The position numbers and the translations under genes were made by a program. Shown piece after piece: positions 26,745-35,206 of a stretch of DNA of 64,000 nt. The DNA is from an uncultured Draconibacterium sp. Lineage in GTDB: Bacteria > Bacteroidota > Bacteroidia > Bacteroidales > Prolixibacteraceae. Every line of letters begins with the position of its first letter. Position 1 is the stretch's first letter. The notes beneath the pieces are model-generated. The model was not told the origin of the DNA and made no database searches. It worked only from the letters and a program-made list of their open reading frames with translations. The stretch lies in the NCBI GenBank assembly GCA_947492175.1, contig CANLMQ010000023.1:1-64000 (forward strand), written 5' to 3'.

Positions 26745-28226
26745 TTATTTTATTTTGCGAAATACCTTTTGATAATGGTAGCCGTAAATGGAGTAGGTAA
26801 TGGCCAGAGAAAATACTTTAGGGCGCTTAAAAAGGCTCCAAAAGAAAAGGCTCCAGTAATACTTCCGGTTTTGATTAAATATACCGAGAATAAAAATTGA
26901 TTTTAGCAAGGCTTTCACTTTTGTGAAAGTTATTTTGGTTTTGTTTTTAACCTTGGGCTGGAAATCACTCAAAAAGTGTTTTACTCTTTCGTAGAATGGT
27001 TTTCCACTGTAAATGCCGCGAATAACTTCTTGGTATCCCGATTTTAATTCAGTTATACTCATTTTAGGAATAATATTGGTTGAAGCATCTGTATTGTCGC
27101 CCGACATTTTACTTAAAATCCGTCCTTCTTTATGAAGCCGGGCGTAAAGTTTTGATTTTGTTGGTGCATTCAATAATCCGATCATTGCTGATATAATCCC
27201 ACTATTCTGAATAAACTCGATTTGTTGTTTAAAAATGCCGGGCAAATCGTTGTCGAAACCAACAATAAAACCACCTTGTACTTCAATTCCCGCATTTTGT
27301 ATTTTTTTTACACTTCTCATAAGATTGCGGTTTTTGTTCTGGAATTTAAGACACTCGTCTAAACTTGATTCCTGGGGTGTTTCAATTCCAATAAATACGG
27401 TAGCAAAACCTGCCTGCGTCATAAGCTTCAATAGTTCAGGATCGTCGGCCAGGTTGATCGATGCTTCTGTACTAAATAAAAACGGATGGTTGTGAGCTTT
27501 CATCCACTTTATCAGCGCGGGTAAAAGGTCATTTTTTAAAATATGTTTGTTGCCAATAAAGTTATCGTCTACAAAAAATATTGCTCCATGCCCTCCATGA
27601 TCGTAAATATTCTGGAGTTCGTTTAAGATCTGGTCGGTGGATTTTACTCTTGTTTTATGCCCCAGTAATGCGGTTATGTCGCAAAATTCGCAGTTAAAAG
27701 GACAACCGCGGGAATATTGGATTGATTTAGACGAGTAGTTCGAAATATTGATCAAACTATAATCGGGTGTTGGCGATTCTTTTATTCCGGCAAATTCATT
27801 AGTCTGATAAATTCTTTTGGCCGAACTGTTTTTAAGATCGATTAAGAAGAGTGGAAGTGTGATCTCTGCTTCATTTAGGACGAGGTGATCTACGGACTCA
27901 AATTTTTCGTAGTCTTCGGTAAATAGTGGTCCCCCGGCAACAATCTTTTTTCCCAGTGTGTTGCATCTTTCAATTACTTCAACGGCCGAAGAGTATTGTG
28001 TTCCCATGGCACTTATAAATACGTAATCAGCCCAGAGAATATCTTTTTGTTTGAGATGGGTGGTATTTAAATCAATCAGTTTCTTTTCCCATTTATCAGG
28101 TAGCAAGGCCGAAACCGTTAATAGTCCGAGTGGAGGGAAAGCAGCTTTTTTTGAAATAAATTTTAAGGCATATTTAAAGCTCCAAAATGTATCGGGGTAT
28201 TCCGGGTAAACAAGTAATATTTTCAT
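26745..28226 (-). CDS. B12-binding-type radical SAM protein
   Basis: A 493-residue protein. Residues ~1-145 form a cobalamin-binding-like Rossmann domain (MKILLVYPEYPDTFW...GGPLFTED) without the DxHxxG cobalt-ligand motif. The radical SAM domain begins with YSRGCPFNCEFC, whose three cysteines bind the 4Fe-4S cluster. A C-terminal DUF4070-like region follows. Family members carry out methylations or rearrangements on lipids, hopanoids and cofactors, and the substrate here is unknown. The ATG at 28226 is preferred because the family begins at MKILLVYP, while the in-frame ATG at 28253 would add nine residues. It follows a truncated paralogue of itself by about 34 bases. Confidence 0.88.
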   Translation of the reverse strand: MKILLVYPEYPDTFWSFKYALKFISKKAAFPPLGLLTVSALLPDKWEKKLIDLNTTHLKQKDILWADYVFISAMGTQYSSAVEVIERCNTLGKKIVAGGPLFTEDYEKFESVDHLVLNEAEITLPLFLIDLKNSSAKRIYQTNEFAGIKESPTPDYSLINISNYSSKSIQYSRGCPFNCEFCDITALLGHKTRVKSTDQILNELQNIYDHGGHGAIFFVDDNFIGNKHILKNDLLPALIKWMKAHNHPFLFSTEASINLADDPELLKLMTQAGFATVFIGIETPQESSLDECLKFQNKNRNLMRSVKKIQNAGIEVQGGFIVGFDNDLPGIFKQQIEFIQNSGIISAMIGLLNAPTKSKLYARLHKEGRILSKMSGDNTDASTNIIPKMSITELKSGYQEVIRGIYSGKPFYERVKHFLSDFQPKVKNKTKITFTKVKALLKSIFILGIFNQNRKYYWSLFFWSLFKRPKVFSLAITYSIYGYHYQKVFRKIK

Positions 28227-28260
28227 GGAGTCCTTCTTTGCATTTTGCAGCATTTATTTA

Positions 28261-28785
28261 TTAATGGTAGGCCAGCTGAATATTTTCTGAAAATTTCCCC
28301 GAAATTGTTTTTACGGAATAGTAAGACTCTGAAGCTTTCCGTATTTCAAAAAACGGGTTGGAGTGATAAACCTTTTTTGAGTGGCTGTTCTCTATGTCGT
28401 TAATTAATTGGGGCAGTGTTGTTCTTATGTTGTCCAGAACCAAATGATCCAAATGTTCAAACTCTCCAAAATATTCAGTAAATAGTGGCCCGCAACCAAT
28501 AACTTTGCTATTTGCAGCAGTACATTTTTTTATTAATCTGACAGTAGAACTGTATTGCTTTTCGGTAGCATTTATAAAAATGTAATCGGCTTCAAGAAGA
28601 TCATTTTTTCGCAATCGGTCATAGTTCAGGTCTATTATTTTTCTGTTCCATGTAATAGGGAGTAAAATAGAAATAAGCAATAACTCTTTGGGAGGGAATA
28701 CTGGCTTTTTAACCGTAAATCTTATAATTTGATTTAAATCCCAATACGATTTTTGATACTCAGCTTGTATAATTAAAACTTTCAT
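28261..28785 (-). CDS. Stand-alone B12-binding-like domain, truncated paralogue of the next gene
   Basis: This 174-residue protein aligns over its whole length with the N-terminal domain of the downstream radical SAM protein. Shared segments include KKPVFPPKELL/KKAAFPPLGLL, IDLN, QYSS, GPLFTE and HLVL. It stops exactly where the paralogue reaches its cluster motif: FSENIQLAYH here against KSIQYSRGCPF there. No radical SAM remnant is present, and the next gene starts at once. The ATG at 28785 is used, although similarity continues upstream to a TTG at 28812. It may be a functional single-domain protein or a decaying half-copy. The open frame and protein-level similarity favour past selection. 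Confidence 0.7.
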   Translation of the reverse strand: MKVLIIQAEYQKSYWDLNQIIRFTVKKPVFPPKELLLISILLPITWNRKIIDLNYDRLRKNDLLEADYIFINATEKQYSSTVRLIKKCTAANSKVIGCGPLFTEYFGEFEHLDHLVLDNIRTTLPQLINDIENSHSKKVYHSNPFFEIRKASESYYSVKTISGKFSENIQLAYH

Positions 28786-28812
28786 TGATGTGTTTTTTTG
28801 TGTTTGAAACAA

Positions 28813-29056
28813 AATAAAACGATGAAAAGTGCATATAAAAGCATTTGGGTTTAGTAGAAATGAATTAGTGATTATTGACGTTAAACAGGGAGAAATGACA
28901 CTTGCCCGGGACGAGTGGCATTCGCCAATTGGGCCTGCCAGCAGTATTTAAAGTATTAATTTGGGGATAAGAGTAAACCTAAAAGTGAGGTTGAACTTTT
29001 CTGATCGCTGCTAATAAAGGCTGGTTTTGACTGATTGGGTAAATTTCAGATTTTGG
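28813..29056. other. Intergenic region without recognised features
   Basis: The region lies between two minus-strand genes and presumably holds the promoter of the B12-binding-domain gene pair. I see no clear -7 box, repeat or RNA. Confidence 0.4.
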
Positions 29057-29905
29057 CTAATTTGTTTTTAAGGCTTCTTTAACCTTTAGAACATATTGTC
29101 GGGAAACGTGAATCTTTTCCGGATAATCGAAAAGTTCAAGTACCAGGCCGTAATTCCCTTTTGTAACTTTTTGTATGTAGTTTTTATTCACAATACACGA
29201 ACGATGGCAACGGACCATTGATGTATATTTTGAAAAAACCGTTTCTGTATTTTTTAGTGTATTTCGGATGAGCTTTTTGTTAATCTTGTCATCGTTTTTA
29301 TAAATCACTTCAATGTAATTATTGGCCGATTTGATTAGCAGTATTTGTTCCAGAAGAAGATGGAAATATTCTGTTTTGTTTTCCGACTCAAATTCAATCT
29401 CCGTTTTTTCATCTGATAATGGTTCTTGAATGATTTCTTCATCTTCGATAATGGTTTCTTTTACCCGTTTTTTTAGCAAATAGAACTGGTTAATCACAAC
29501 CAAAACAACAGCTGCAGATATTGAAATGATTACGATGTTAATGACGATATGAAATGTTATTGGAATTCGGCCTACATATTTGGCAAAAAAGGTAAAGGCC
29601 ACCGAATTGGAAATAACAAATAGTAAATCGATTGATATTTCCTTTATTATGGTCCAGCGTTCTTCCGAGAATGCTTTTATAAATATAGACGGAATTACCA
29701 GGCGAAAAATGCTGAGTAAAACAAGAGTAATGGCTCCAAAAGTAGCCAGGATAATCAACCTGTCATTAAAATCGGGATTTTGAATGTTAAAAGGTTGAAA
29801 GAACAATAAAAACAAAAAAATTCCCAGGCTGACGGCAGCAATTGTTCTTACATTAATCTTTAAATTGTCGTTAAAGGGATATTTTTTATTCAATGAGTTT
29901 AGCAT
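29057..29905 (-). CDS. Membrane-bound LytTR transcriptional regulator
   Basis: A 282-residue protein with four predicted transmembrane helices (about residues 23-155, e.g. TIAAVSLGIFLFLLFFQPF and IVINIVIISISAAVVLVVIN). An acidic linker leads to a C-terminal LytTR DNA-binding domain (about 185-280) with the typical ILLIKSANNYIEVIY, MVRCHRSCIVN and IHVSRQYVLKVKEAL segments. No receiver domain or kinase partner is adjacent. Membrane-anchored LytTR regulators are frequent in Bacteroidota and probably sense a membrane signal directly. The gene lies 24 bases after alanine dehydrogenase in the same direction and may be co-transcribed. Confidence 0.88.
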   Translation of the reverse strand: MLNSLNKKYPFNDNLKINVRTIAAVSLGIFLFLLFFQPFNIQNPDFNDRLIILATFGAITLVLLSIFRLVIPSIFIKAFSEERWTIIKEISIDLLFVISNSVAFTFFAKYVGRIPITFHIVINIVIISISAAVVLVVINQFYLLKKRVKETIIEDEEIIQEPLSDEKTEIEFESENKTEYFHLLLEQILLIKSANNYIEVIYKNDDKINKKLIRNTLKNTETVFSKYTSMVRCHRSCIVNKNYIQKVTKGNYGLVLELFDYPEKIHVSRQYVLKVKEALKTN

Positions 29906-29929
29906 TCAGTAAATCTTGTTTTGTTTGAT

Positions 29930-31141
29930 TTAAAAAATTGCCAGTAATAAATCGATTTCTTTGGCAGGGATATTAAACATGCGTCCCACGTCACGATTTG
30001 TAAGTATTCCATGATAAATATAAACCCCTTTTCGAAAGCCTTTTGATACTTTTATGTAGTTGTCGACTCCGCCGTTATCGCCAATTGACAAAAGAATAGG
30101 AATTAAAATATTGCTCATTGAAATGGAAGCAGTACGCGCAACCATCGCGGGAGAATTGGGAACACAATAATGAACTACCCCGTGTTTTATAAAAGTTGGA
30201 TTGTTGAAATCGGTACATTTCGAGGTTTCAAAACAACCTCCCTGGCTAATGTTTAAGTCGATAATTACAGAACCTTCCTTCATTTGTTTTACCAAATCTT
30301 CGCTGACCTTAAATTTGGGAGGTGTGTTAAAAGAGGTTGCTCCGATAACGGCATCTGCCGAAACCAGTGCTTTTTTTAATACTTTCGGATAAAAAACCGA
30401 AGTAAAAATACGTCGGCCCAATTTATCCTCCAGCTTGCTGAGTTCGTACACCGATGTGTCGAAAACTTTGACAAAAATACCCAGACCAAGTGCAGCTCTT
30501 GCAGCATATTCGGCGGCAGTGCTGGTACCTATAATTACGAGTTCGGCAGGGGTTACTCCGGTTACTTCGCCAAACAAAACGCCTTTCCCATCGCGCGAGT
30601 TGCTCAAATACTCGCTGGCAATAGTAATGGAAGTAACTCCGGCAATTTGGCTCATTTGATGAACAAAGGGTAAATATCCGTCTTCGTTTTCAAGGTATTC
30701 AAAAGCAAGTGTAGTTACCTTTTTCTGCATTAATTTTTGAATCGATTCGTTGCTGTGTGCCTGAATCTGCATGTTTGAAAGGATAACCTGGTTACCGCGT
30801 AACATGTCTATTTCATCGCAGCTGAAAGGTGCAATTCGCAGAATAATATCGCATTGAAAGGTTTCTTGTTTGGTTTCAACTATTGTGGCACCTGCTTTTT
30901 TGTAATCTTCGTCGGAGTAACTGGCTGATTTTCCAGCATCCTTTTCAATTAAAATTTCATGTCCGTAGGAAACCAGCAGGTCAATGGCTTGTGGTGTTAG
31001 GGGAACCCTATATTCAACTTTGGAATAATCTGAAGGGATACCAATTTTTATTTTCTGCCCTTTCTTTTTTACTTCCAACATTTCTTCCTTGGGCAGTAAC
31101 ATGGTTTTTGGTATCGAAGCCTTTTTCTTTGCCTTTTCCAT
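29930..31141 (-). CDS. ald: Alanine dehydrogenase
   Basis: A 403-residue enzyme of the alanine dehydrogenase/transhydrogenase alpha-subunit family, which interconverts L-alanine and pyruvate plus ammonia with NAD. It shows the N-terminal IGIPSDYSKVEYRVPLTPQA segment with the pyruvate-binding Arg, the DAGKSASYSDEDY region and the VIIDLNISQGGCFETSK motif. The Rossmann glycine motif is unusual (VIIGTSTAAEYAA in place of GxGxxG), so nucleotide binding or activity may differ. It lies between tsaE and a LytTR regulator, all on the minus strand. Confidence 0.85.
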   Translation of the reverse strand: MEKAKKKASIPKTMLLPKEEMLEVKKKGQKIKIGIPSDYSKVEYRVPLTPQAIDLLVSYGHEILIEKDAGKSASYSDEDYKKAGATIVETKQETFQCDIILRIAPFSCDEIDMLRGNQVILSNMQIQAHSNESIQKLMQKKVTTLAFEYLENEDGYLPFVHQMSQIAGVTSITIASEYLSNSRDGKGVLFGEVTGVTPAELVIIGTSTAAEYAARAALGLGIFVKVFDTSVYELSKLEDKLGRRIFTSVFYPKVLKKALVSADAVIGATSFNTPPKFKVSEDLVKQMKEGSVIIDLNISQGGCFETSKCTDFNNPTFIKHGVVHYCVPNSPAMVARTASISMSNILIPILLSIGDNGGVDNYIKVSKGFRKGVYIYHGILTNRDVGRMFNIPAKEIDLLLAIF

Positions 31142-31243
31142 TGTTGAAATTTAAATTTTAACTGCTTTTTTATGACTAGCAATTTACAAGCAAAAGGGGA
31201 GTTTTCAAAATTATAAAATGAAATGCCGAAGCATTGAAAAACT

Positions 31244-31666
31244 TTATAGTGTACGAGCAGATATAACGCGGGTATCATCGTCCTGCACTTCTATCTTTAC
31301 TTCTACTAAAGACTCGGGCAGGAGAGATTCGATCATCTCCGGCCATTCAATTAAACAGTAATCGCCACTATATATATAATCTTCATAGCCCAGGTCAAAA
31401 GCTTCTTCAATGTCTTTAATCCGATAAAAGTCGAAATGAAAAACAGAGTTCATTTCTTTTGTCATGTATTCGTTAATCAGCGCAAAAGTTGGACTGGTAA
31501 CATTGTCTTCAGAACCAAGTGCCCTGCAAATAGATTGAATAAAAGTGGTTTTACCCGCACCCATTTTCCCGTAAAAGGCAAACACGCGTTCTTCCGGGAA
31601 TTGCTTAATTAATTCTCCGGCAATACGATTTAGTTCCTCTAATGAATTTACTTTTTTCGAAAACAT
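31244..31666 (-). CDS. tsaE: tRNA threonylcarbamoyladenosine biosynthesis ATPase TsaE
   Basis: A 140-residue P-loop ATPase that works with TsaB and TsaD in making t6A at position 37 of ANN-decoding tRNAs. Walker A is GKMGAGKT (residues 33-40). The family segments NVTSPTFALINEY and HFDFYRI follow, and the ending LIEWPEM is typical. The start at 31666 gives the normal family length; an in-frame ATG at 31702 would add 12 residues. A tsaE-ald neighbourhood is common in Bacteroidota. The spacing of about 100 bases to ald leaves it open whether they share a transcript. Confidence 0.93.
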   Translation of the reverse strand: MFSKKVNSLEELNRIAGELIKQFPEERVFAFYGKMGAGKTTFIQSICRALGSEDNVTSPTFALINEYMTKEMNSVFHFDFYRIKDIEEAFDLGYEDYIYSGDYCLIEWPEMIESLLPESLVEVKIEVQDDDTRVISARTL

Positions 31667-31789
31667 TTCTTTTTTCAGTTTTTGCAATATTACAAAAAGC
31701 ATGAAATAAAATGAGATATCGAAAATAAAATACGATAAAAATCAGGGAAATGGTTGTTTGTGGGGAGGCTTTTTTTCAGTAAAATGTTT

Positions 31790-31797
31790 TAATTTTG
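31790..31797 (+). promoter_or_regulatory. -7 element of gcvH, deciding its start codon
   Basis: TAATTTTG matches TAnnTTTG exactly, 28 bases before the ATG at 31825. The in-frame TTG at 31795 lies inside this box and therefore cannot be the start. Confidence 0.6.
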
Positions 31798-31824
31798 CCA
31801 GAAATATTAAAAATCATTACTATT

Positions 31825-32205
31825 ATGAGTATTCCGGCTGAATTAAAATACACGCAAGACCATGAGTGGGTACGTGTTGAAGGTGATGTTGCTGTTGTTG
31901 GTGTAACTGACTTTGCACAAGGTGAATTAGGTGACGTTGTTTTTGTAGAGATTGAAACTGAAGGCGAAACATTGGACAAAGGTGAAACGTTTGGTACTGT
32001 TGAGGCGGTAAAAACAGTTTCTGATTTGTTTATGCCTGTTGGTGGTGAGGTAATTGAATTCAACGAGGCTTTGGCAGACGATCCGGAGTTGGTTAATAAA
32101 GATGCTTACGGCGAAGGTTGGATGATAAAGATTAAAATGACCGATACTGCTGAGCTCGACGAGTTGATGGATGCAGAAGCATACAAAGCGATGATTGAAG
32201 CTTAA
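31825..32205 (+). CDS. gcvH: Glycine cleavage system H protein
   Basis: A 126-residue lipoyl carrier that shuttles the methylamine group of glycine between the P, T and L proteins. The opening AELKYTQDHEWV and the lipoylation motif TFGTVEAVKTVSDLF (K63) are typical, and the length fits the family. The gene stands alone, with its own promoter box and two terminators. The other gcv genes are not in the window. Its codon use is biased, consistent with high expression. Confidence 0.97.
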   Translation: MSIPAELKYTQDHEWVRVEGDVAVVGVTDFAQGELGDVVFVEIETEGETLDKGETFGTVEAVKTVSDLFMPVGGEVIEFNEALADDPELVNKDAYGEGWMIKIKMTDTAELDELMDAEAYKAMIEA

Positions 32206-32227
32206 AAATAGCTATATATAAAAGGAA

Positions 32228-32256
32228 AACCCAGCCGGAAAGCTGGGTTTTTTTAT
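32228..32256 (+). terminator. Terminator after gcvH
   Basis: A perfect 8-bp stem AACCCAGC / GCTGGGTT is followed by a T run, 23 bases after the gcvH stop. Confidence 0.92.
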
Positions 32257-32297
32257 TTGCAAACCCTATACAGGAATGAACCAATTAAAGATTTTAA

Positions 32298-32340
32298 AAC
32301 CAGAACCTAATAAAAGGTTCCGGTTGTATTTTTTTTATTA
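32298..32340. terminator. Second, probably bidirectional terminator between gcvH and nrdJ
   Basis: AACCAGAACCT pairs with AGGTTCCGGTT (one mismatch), and T-rich tails follow on both strands. It lies directly beyond the stop of the minus-strand nrdJ. Confidence 0.7.
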
Positions 32341-32343
32341 ATG

Positions 32344-34902
32344 TTATCCGCATTTTGAGTTTCCGCAAGTAAGACAGGTTAAACAGCCTTCCTGGTAAAC
32401 TACATCGTCAGAACCACATTCGCCACATTTGGCATCGTCTGCTCTGGTGCCGTCTTCAATATATTTTTTCAAGGTACGTGCAACGCCTGCTTTCCACGAG
32501 TTAATTGTTTCGTTGTCAAGCTGTAAACTTGTTACTAATTCTACAATTTTATGGATTGGCATTCCATGACGCAACGTGCCGGAGATCAATTTGGCGTAGT
32601 TCCAGTAAACAGGATTAAATTTGTGAGATAATCCTTCGATGGTTGTTTTGTAGCCACGTTTATTTACGTATTGGAAATCGTAACGCGAATTTTCCTGGTC
32701 TTCCCAGCTTTTAATAATGTAGCCTTTTGTTACCGAACGAGGTAGCAGAATTCCATCTTCATCGTCGTGAAGACCCGTAAAAATCTCGTAAGGTTTGCCA
32801 TCCATCAAGCCTAAAAAGGCAATCCATTTTTCTTTGTTGTTTTGAAAACGAACCACGTCTGCTTCCAATCGCTCTGGACGTTTTGTTGGGAATGCGCTGC
32901 CAGTTTCTTTCTTTTTGTCGCTGTCGTCATTAGAAACAAGTACGCCGGAACGCGAACCATCGCGATAAACTGTTACACCTTTGCACCCACTTTTCCAGGC
33001 TTCGAAATAAAGTTGTCCAACCAGTTCTTGTTTCACATCGGCAGGTAGGTTAATGGTTACACTAATCGAATGATCTACCCATTTTTGAATTTTTCCCTGC
33101 ATGCGAACTTTGTTCAGCCAGTCAACATCGTTTGATGTTGCTTTGTGGTAAGGCGATTTTTCTACAAACTTGTCAAGCTCTTCCTGTGAATATTCGCGGT
33201 CGGTATCAATACCGTTTGCTTTCATCCAGGTTTTAAAGTGATGGTGGAATACAGTGTACTCTTCCCAGTGATCGCCCACTTCATCAACAAAATCAACACG
33301 AACATCTTTGTCGTTTGGATTTACTTTCCTACGTCGTTTATAAACAGGTAAAAACACCGGTTCGATTCCCGAAGTCGTTTGAGTCATTAAGCTTGTAGTT
33401 CCGGTTGGGGCAATGGTTAATAAGGCGATATTTCTTCGGCCGTATTTTGCCATCTTTTCGTAAAGAGCCGGATCTGCATTTTTAATGCGGTTAATCATCG
33501 GGTTATTCTTTTCTCTTTCGGTATCGTAGATGGCAAACGGACCACGGTCTTTTGCTAAATAAACCGATGATCGGTATGCTTCGATCGCTACTGTTTTGTG
33601 AATCTCTTCAGAAAAATCTGTAGCATTTTCACTGCCGTAGCGTAAACCCAGTGCAGCAAGCATATCGCCTTCAGCAGTGATGCCAATTCCGGTCCGACGA
33701 CCTTCGTTGGCTTTATTTTTTATGCTGTTCCAAAGGTTTCTTTCTGTGAATTTAATGTCTTCCGATTCAGGGTCAGAATCAACTTTTGCAATAATGGCAT
33801 CAATCTTTTCCAATTCAAGATCGATTATGTCGTCCATAATGCGTTGTGCATAATGAACGTGTTCTTTGAACAATTCGAAGTTGAATTTGGCGTCCTTTGT
33901 AAACGGATCTTCTACATATGAGAACAAATTGATAGCCAATAATCGACAGCTATCGTAAGGACATAATGGAATTTCTCCACAAGGATTTGTAGAAACTGTG
34001 CGGTAACCAAGATCGGCATAACAATCCGGTACCGATTCATTGATTATGGTGTCCCAGAATAAAATTCCCGGCTCGGCTGATTTCCATGCGTTTTTAACAA
34101 TCTTTTCCCATATTTTATTTGGGTCGGTATTCTTTGTGTAAACCGGTTCCCCATTAATAGGATATTGTTGTTGATATGATGTGCCGGCTTCTAAGGCCTG
34201 CATAAAATCGTCCTGAATTTTAACCGATACGTTTGCTCCGGTAACTTTACCTTGTTCAAGTTTTGCATCAATAAAGCTTTCCGAATCAGGATGTTTTACG
34301 GAAACTGACAACATGAGTGCTCCCCTGCGTCCGTCTTGGGCAACTTCACGTGTAGAGTTTGAATAGCGTTCCATAAAAGGAACAATACCGGTAGAAGTAA
34401 GTGCTGAGTTTTTTACCGGAGAACCTTTAGGTCGAATGTGCGACAGATCGTGTCCAACACCACCGCGACGTTTCATCAGTTGAACTTGTTCCTGGTCAAT
34501 TTTCATTATTCCACCATAGGAATCGGAGTCGCCATTGTTACCAACCACAAAACAGTTTGATAGAGATGCAATTTGATAATTGTTTCCAATTCCAGTCATT
34601 GGCCCTCCCTGCGGAACAATGTATTTGAAATCTTTCAGCACGCTATAGATTTCTTCTTCGGTAAGAGGATTAGGATAACGTTTTTCGATTCTGGCAATTT
34701 CTTTTGCCAGTCGTTTATGCATATCGTCCGGTGTTCGTTCAAATATATTCCCAAAAGAATCTTTCAGGGCATATTTATTAACCCAAACTCTTGCCGCTAA
34801 ATCATCTCCTTTGAAGTACTCGAGCGAGGCATTTACTGCTTCTTCCTGAGAGTAAATTTTTTTGCCTGCCGGGGCTTTTACAGATACTTCGTTCATTGCC
34901 AT
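32344..34902 (-). CDS. nrdJ: Adenosylcobalamin-dependent (class II) ribonucleotide reductase
   Basis: An 852-residue class II reductase that makes deoxyribonucleotides with coenzyme B12 as radical source, independent of oxygen. An N-terminal region precedes the ten-stranded barrel, which has SLSNCFVVGN, the active-site NPCGEIPLC and the APTGTTSLM loop. The C-terminus holds a zinc-ribbon-like CGECGSDDVVYQEGC...CLTCGNSKCG tail, whose cysteines re-reduce the active site. Two ATG codons (34902, 34896) are possible. A 16-base direct repeat precedes the gene, and a terminator follows. Confidence 0.96.
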   Translation of the reverse strand: MAMNEVSVKAPAGKKIYSQEEAVNASLEYFKGDDLAARVWVNKYALKDSFGNIFERTPDDMHKRLAKEIARIEKRYPNPLTEEEIYSVLKDFKYIVPQGGPMTGIGNNYQIASLSNCFVVGNNGDSDSYGGIMKIDQEQVQLMKRRGGVGHDLSHIRPKGSPVKNSALTSTGIVPFMERYSNSTREVAQDGRRGALMLSVSVKHPDSESFIDAKLEQGKVTGANVSVKIQDDFMQALEAGTSYQQQYPINGEPVYTKNTDPNKIWEKIVKNAWKSAEPGILFWDTIINESVPDCYADLGYRTVSTNPCGEIPLCPYDSCRLLAINLFSYVEDPFTKDAKFNFELFKEHVHYAQRIMDDIIDLELEKIDAIIAKVDSDPESEDIKFTERNLWNSIKNKANEGRRTGIGITAEGDMLAALGLRYGSENATDFSEEIHKTVAIEAYRSSVYLAKDRGPFAIYDTEREKNNPMINRIKNADPALYEKMAKYGRRNIALLTIAPTGTTSLMTQTTSGIEPVFLPVYKRRRKVNPNDKDVRVDFVDEVGDHWEEYTVFHHHFKTWMKANGIDTDREYSQEELDKFVEKSPYHKATSNDVDWLNKVRMQGKIQKWVDHSISVTINLPADVKQELVGQLYFEAWKSGCKGVTVYRDGSRSGVLVSNDDSDKKKETGSAFPTKRPERLEADVVRFQNNKEKWIAFLGLMDGKPYEIFTGLHDDEDGILLPRSVTKGYIIKSWEDQENSRYDFQYVNKRGYKTTIEGLSHKFNPVYWNYAKLISGTLRHGMPIHKIVELVTSLQLDNETINSWKAGVARTLKKYIEDGTRADDAKCGECGSDDVVYQEGCLTCLTCGNSKCG

Positions 34903-34905
34903 ATT

Positions 34906-34980
34906 TTTCCTTAATTGTGTAATTTAATGTGATTCGAATGTAAACTTGATTACCAGGTTTCTGCTTTCCTTAATTGTGTA
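34906..34980 (-). repeat. Two 16-base direct repeats upstream of nrdJ
   Basis: TACACAATTAAGGAAA (minus strand) occurs at 34906-34921 and again at 34965-34980, 59 bases apart. The inner copy ends four bases before the ATG and supplies AAGGAAA at a ribosome-binding distance. It does not match the NrdR box. It may be a regulatory site or a local duplication. Confidence 0.6.
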
Positions 34981-35206
34981 GTGCAAGATAAAACAGAAAA
35001 CAAACTTTTAGAAAAGTTTCCTAAACAAATTTGAAATAAGTTATCAACTTTAAAATGTTATTGTGCAGTATGTTAGGAGGTTATGTGTTTGATAGTTAAG
35101 AAAAGTTTACCAAAACCGGAAATATTTGTTATTAAAAGACATTTTGCATCTGCAGAATCTTCGATGTAAAAAGTCAAATTTTTGAGTAAAAAAATGCTAA
35201 CAAAAA
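34981..35206. other. Intergenic region upstream of nrdJ
   Basis: AT-rich sequence between the nrdJ upstream repeats and the end of waaA. I see no B12 riboswitch, terminator or gene in it. Confidence 0.4.

Noticed and set aside
34903..35040. NrdR box or B12 riboswitch before nrdJ
   Set aside because: The repeated 16-mer does not fit the NrdR consensus, and no conserved B12-box sequence is visible.
35142..35150. Third TTTTGCATC word, as found before sigZ and arsM
   Set aside because: No CGTC follows at 15-16 bases, and no plus-strand gene lies downstream.
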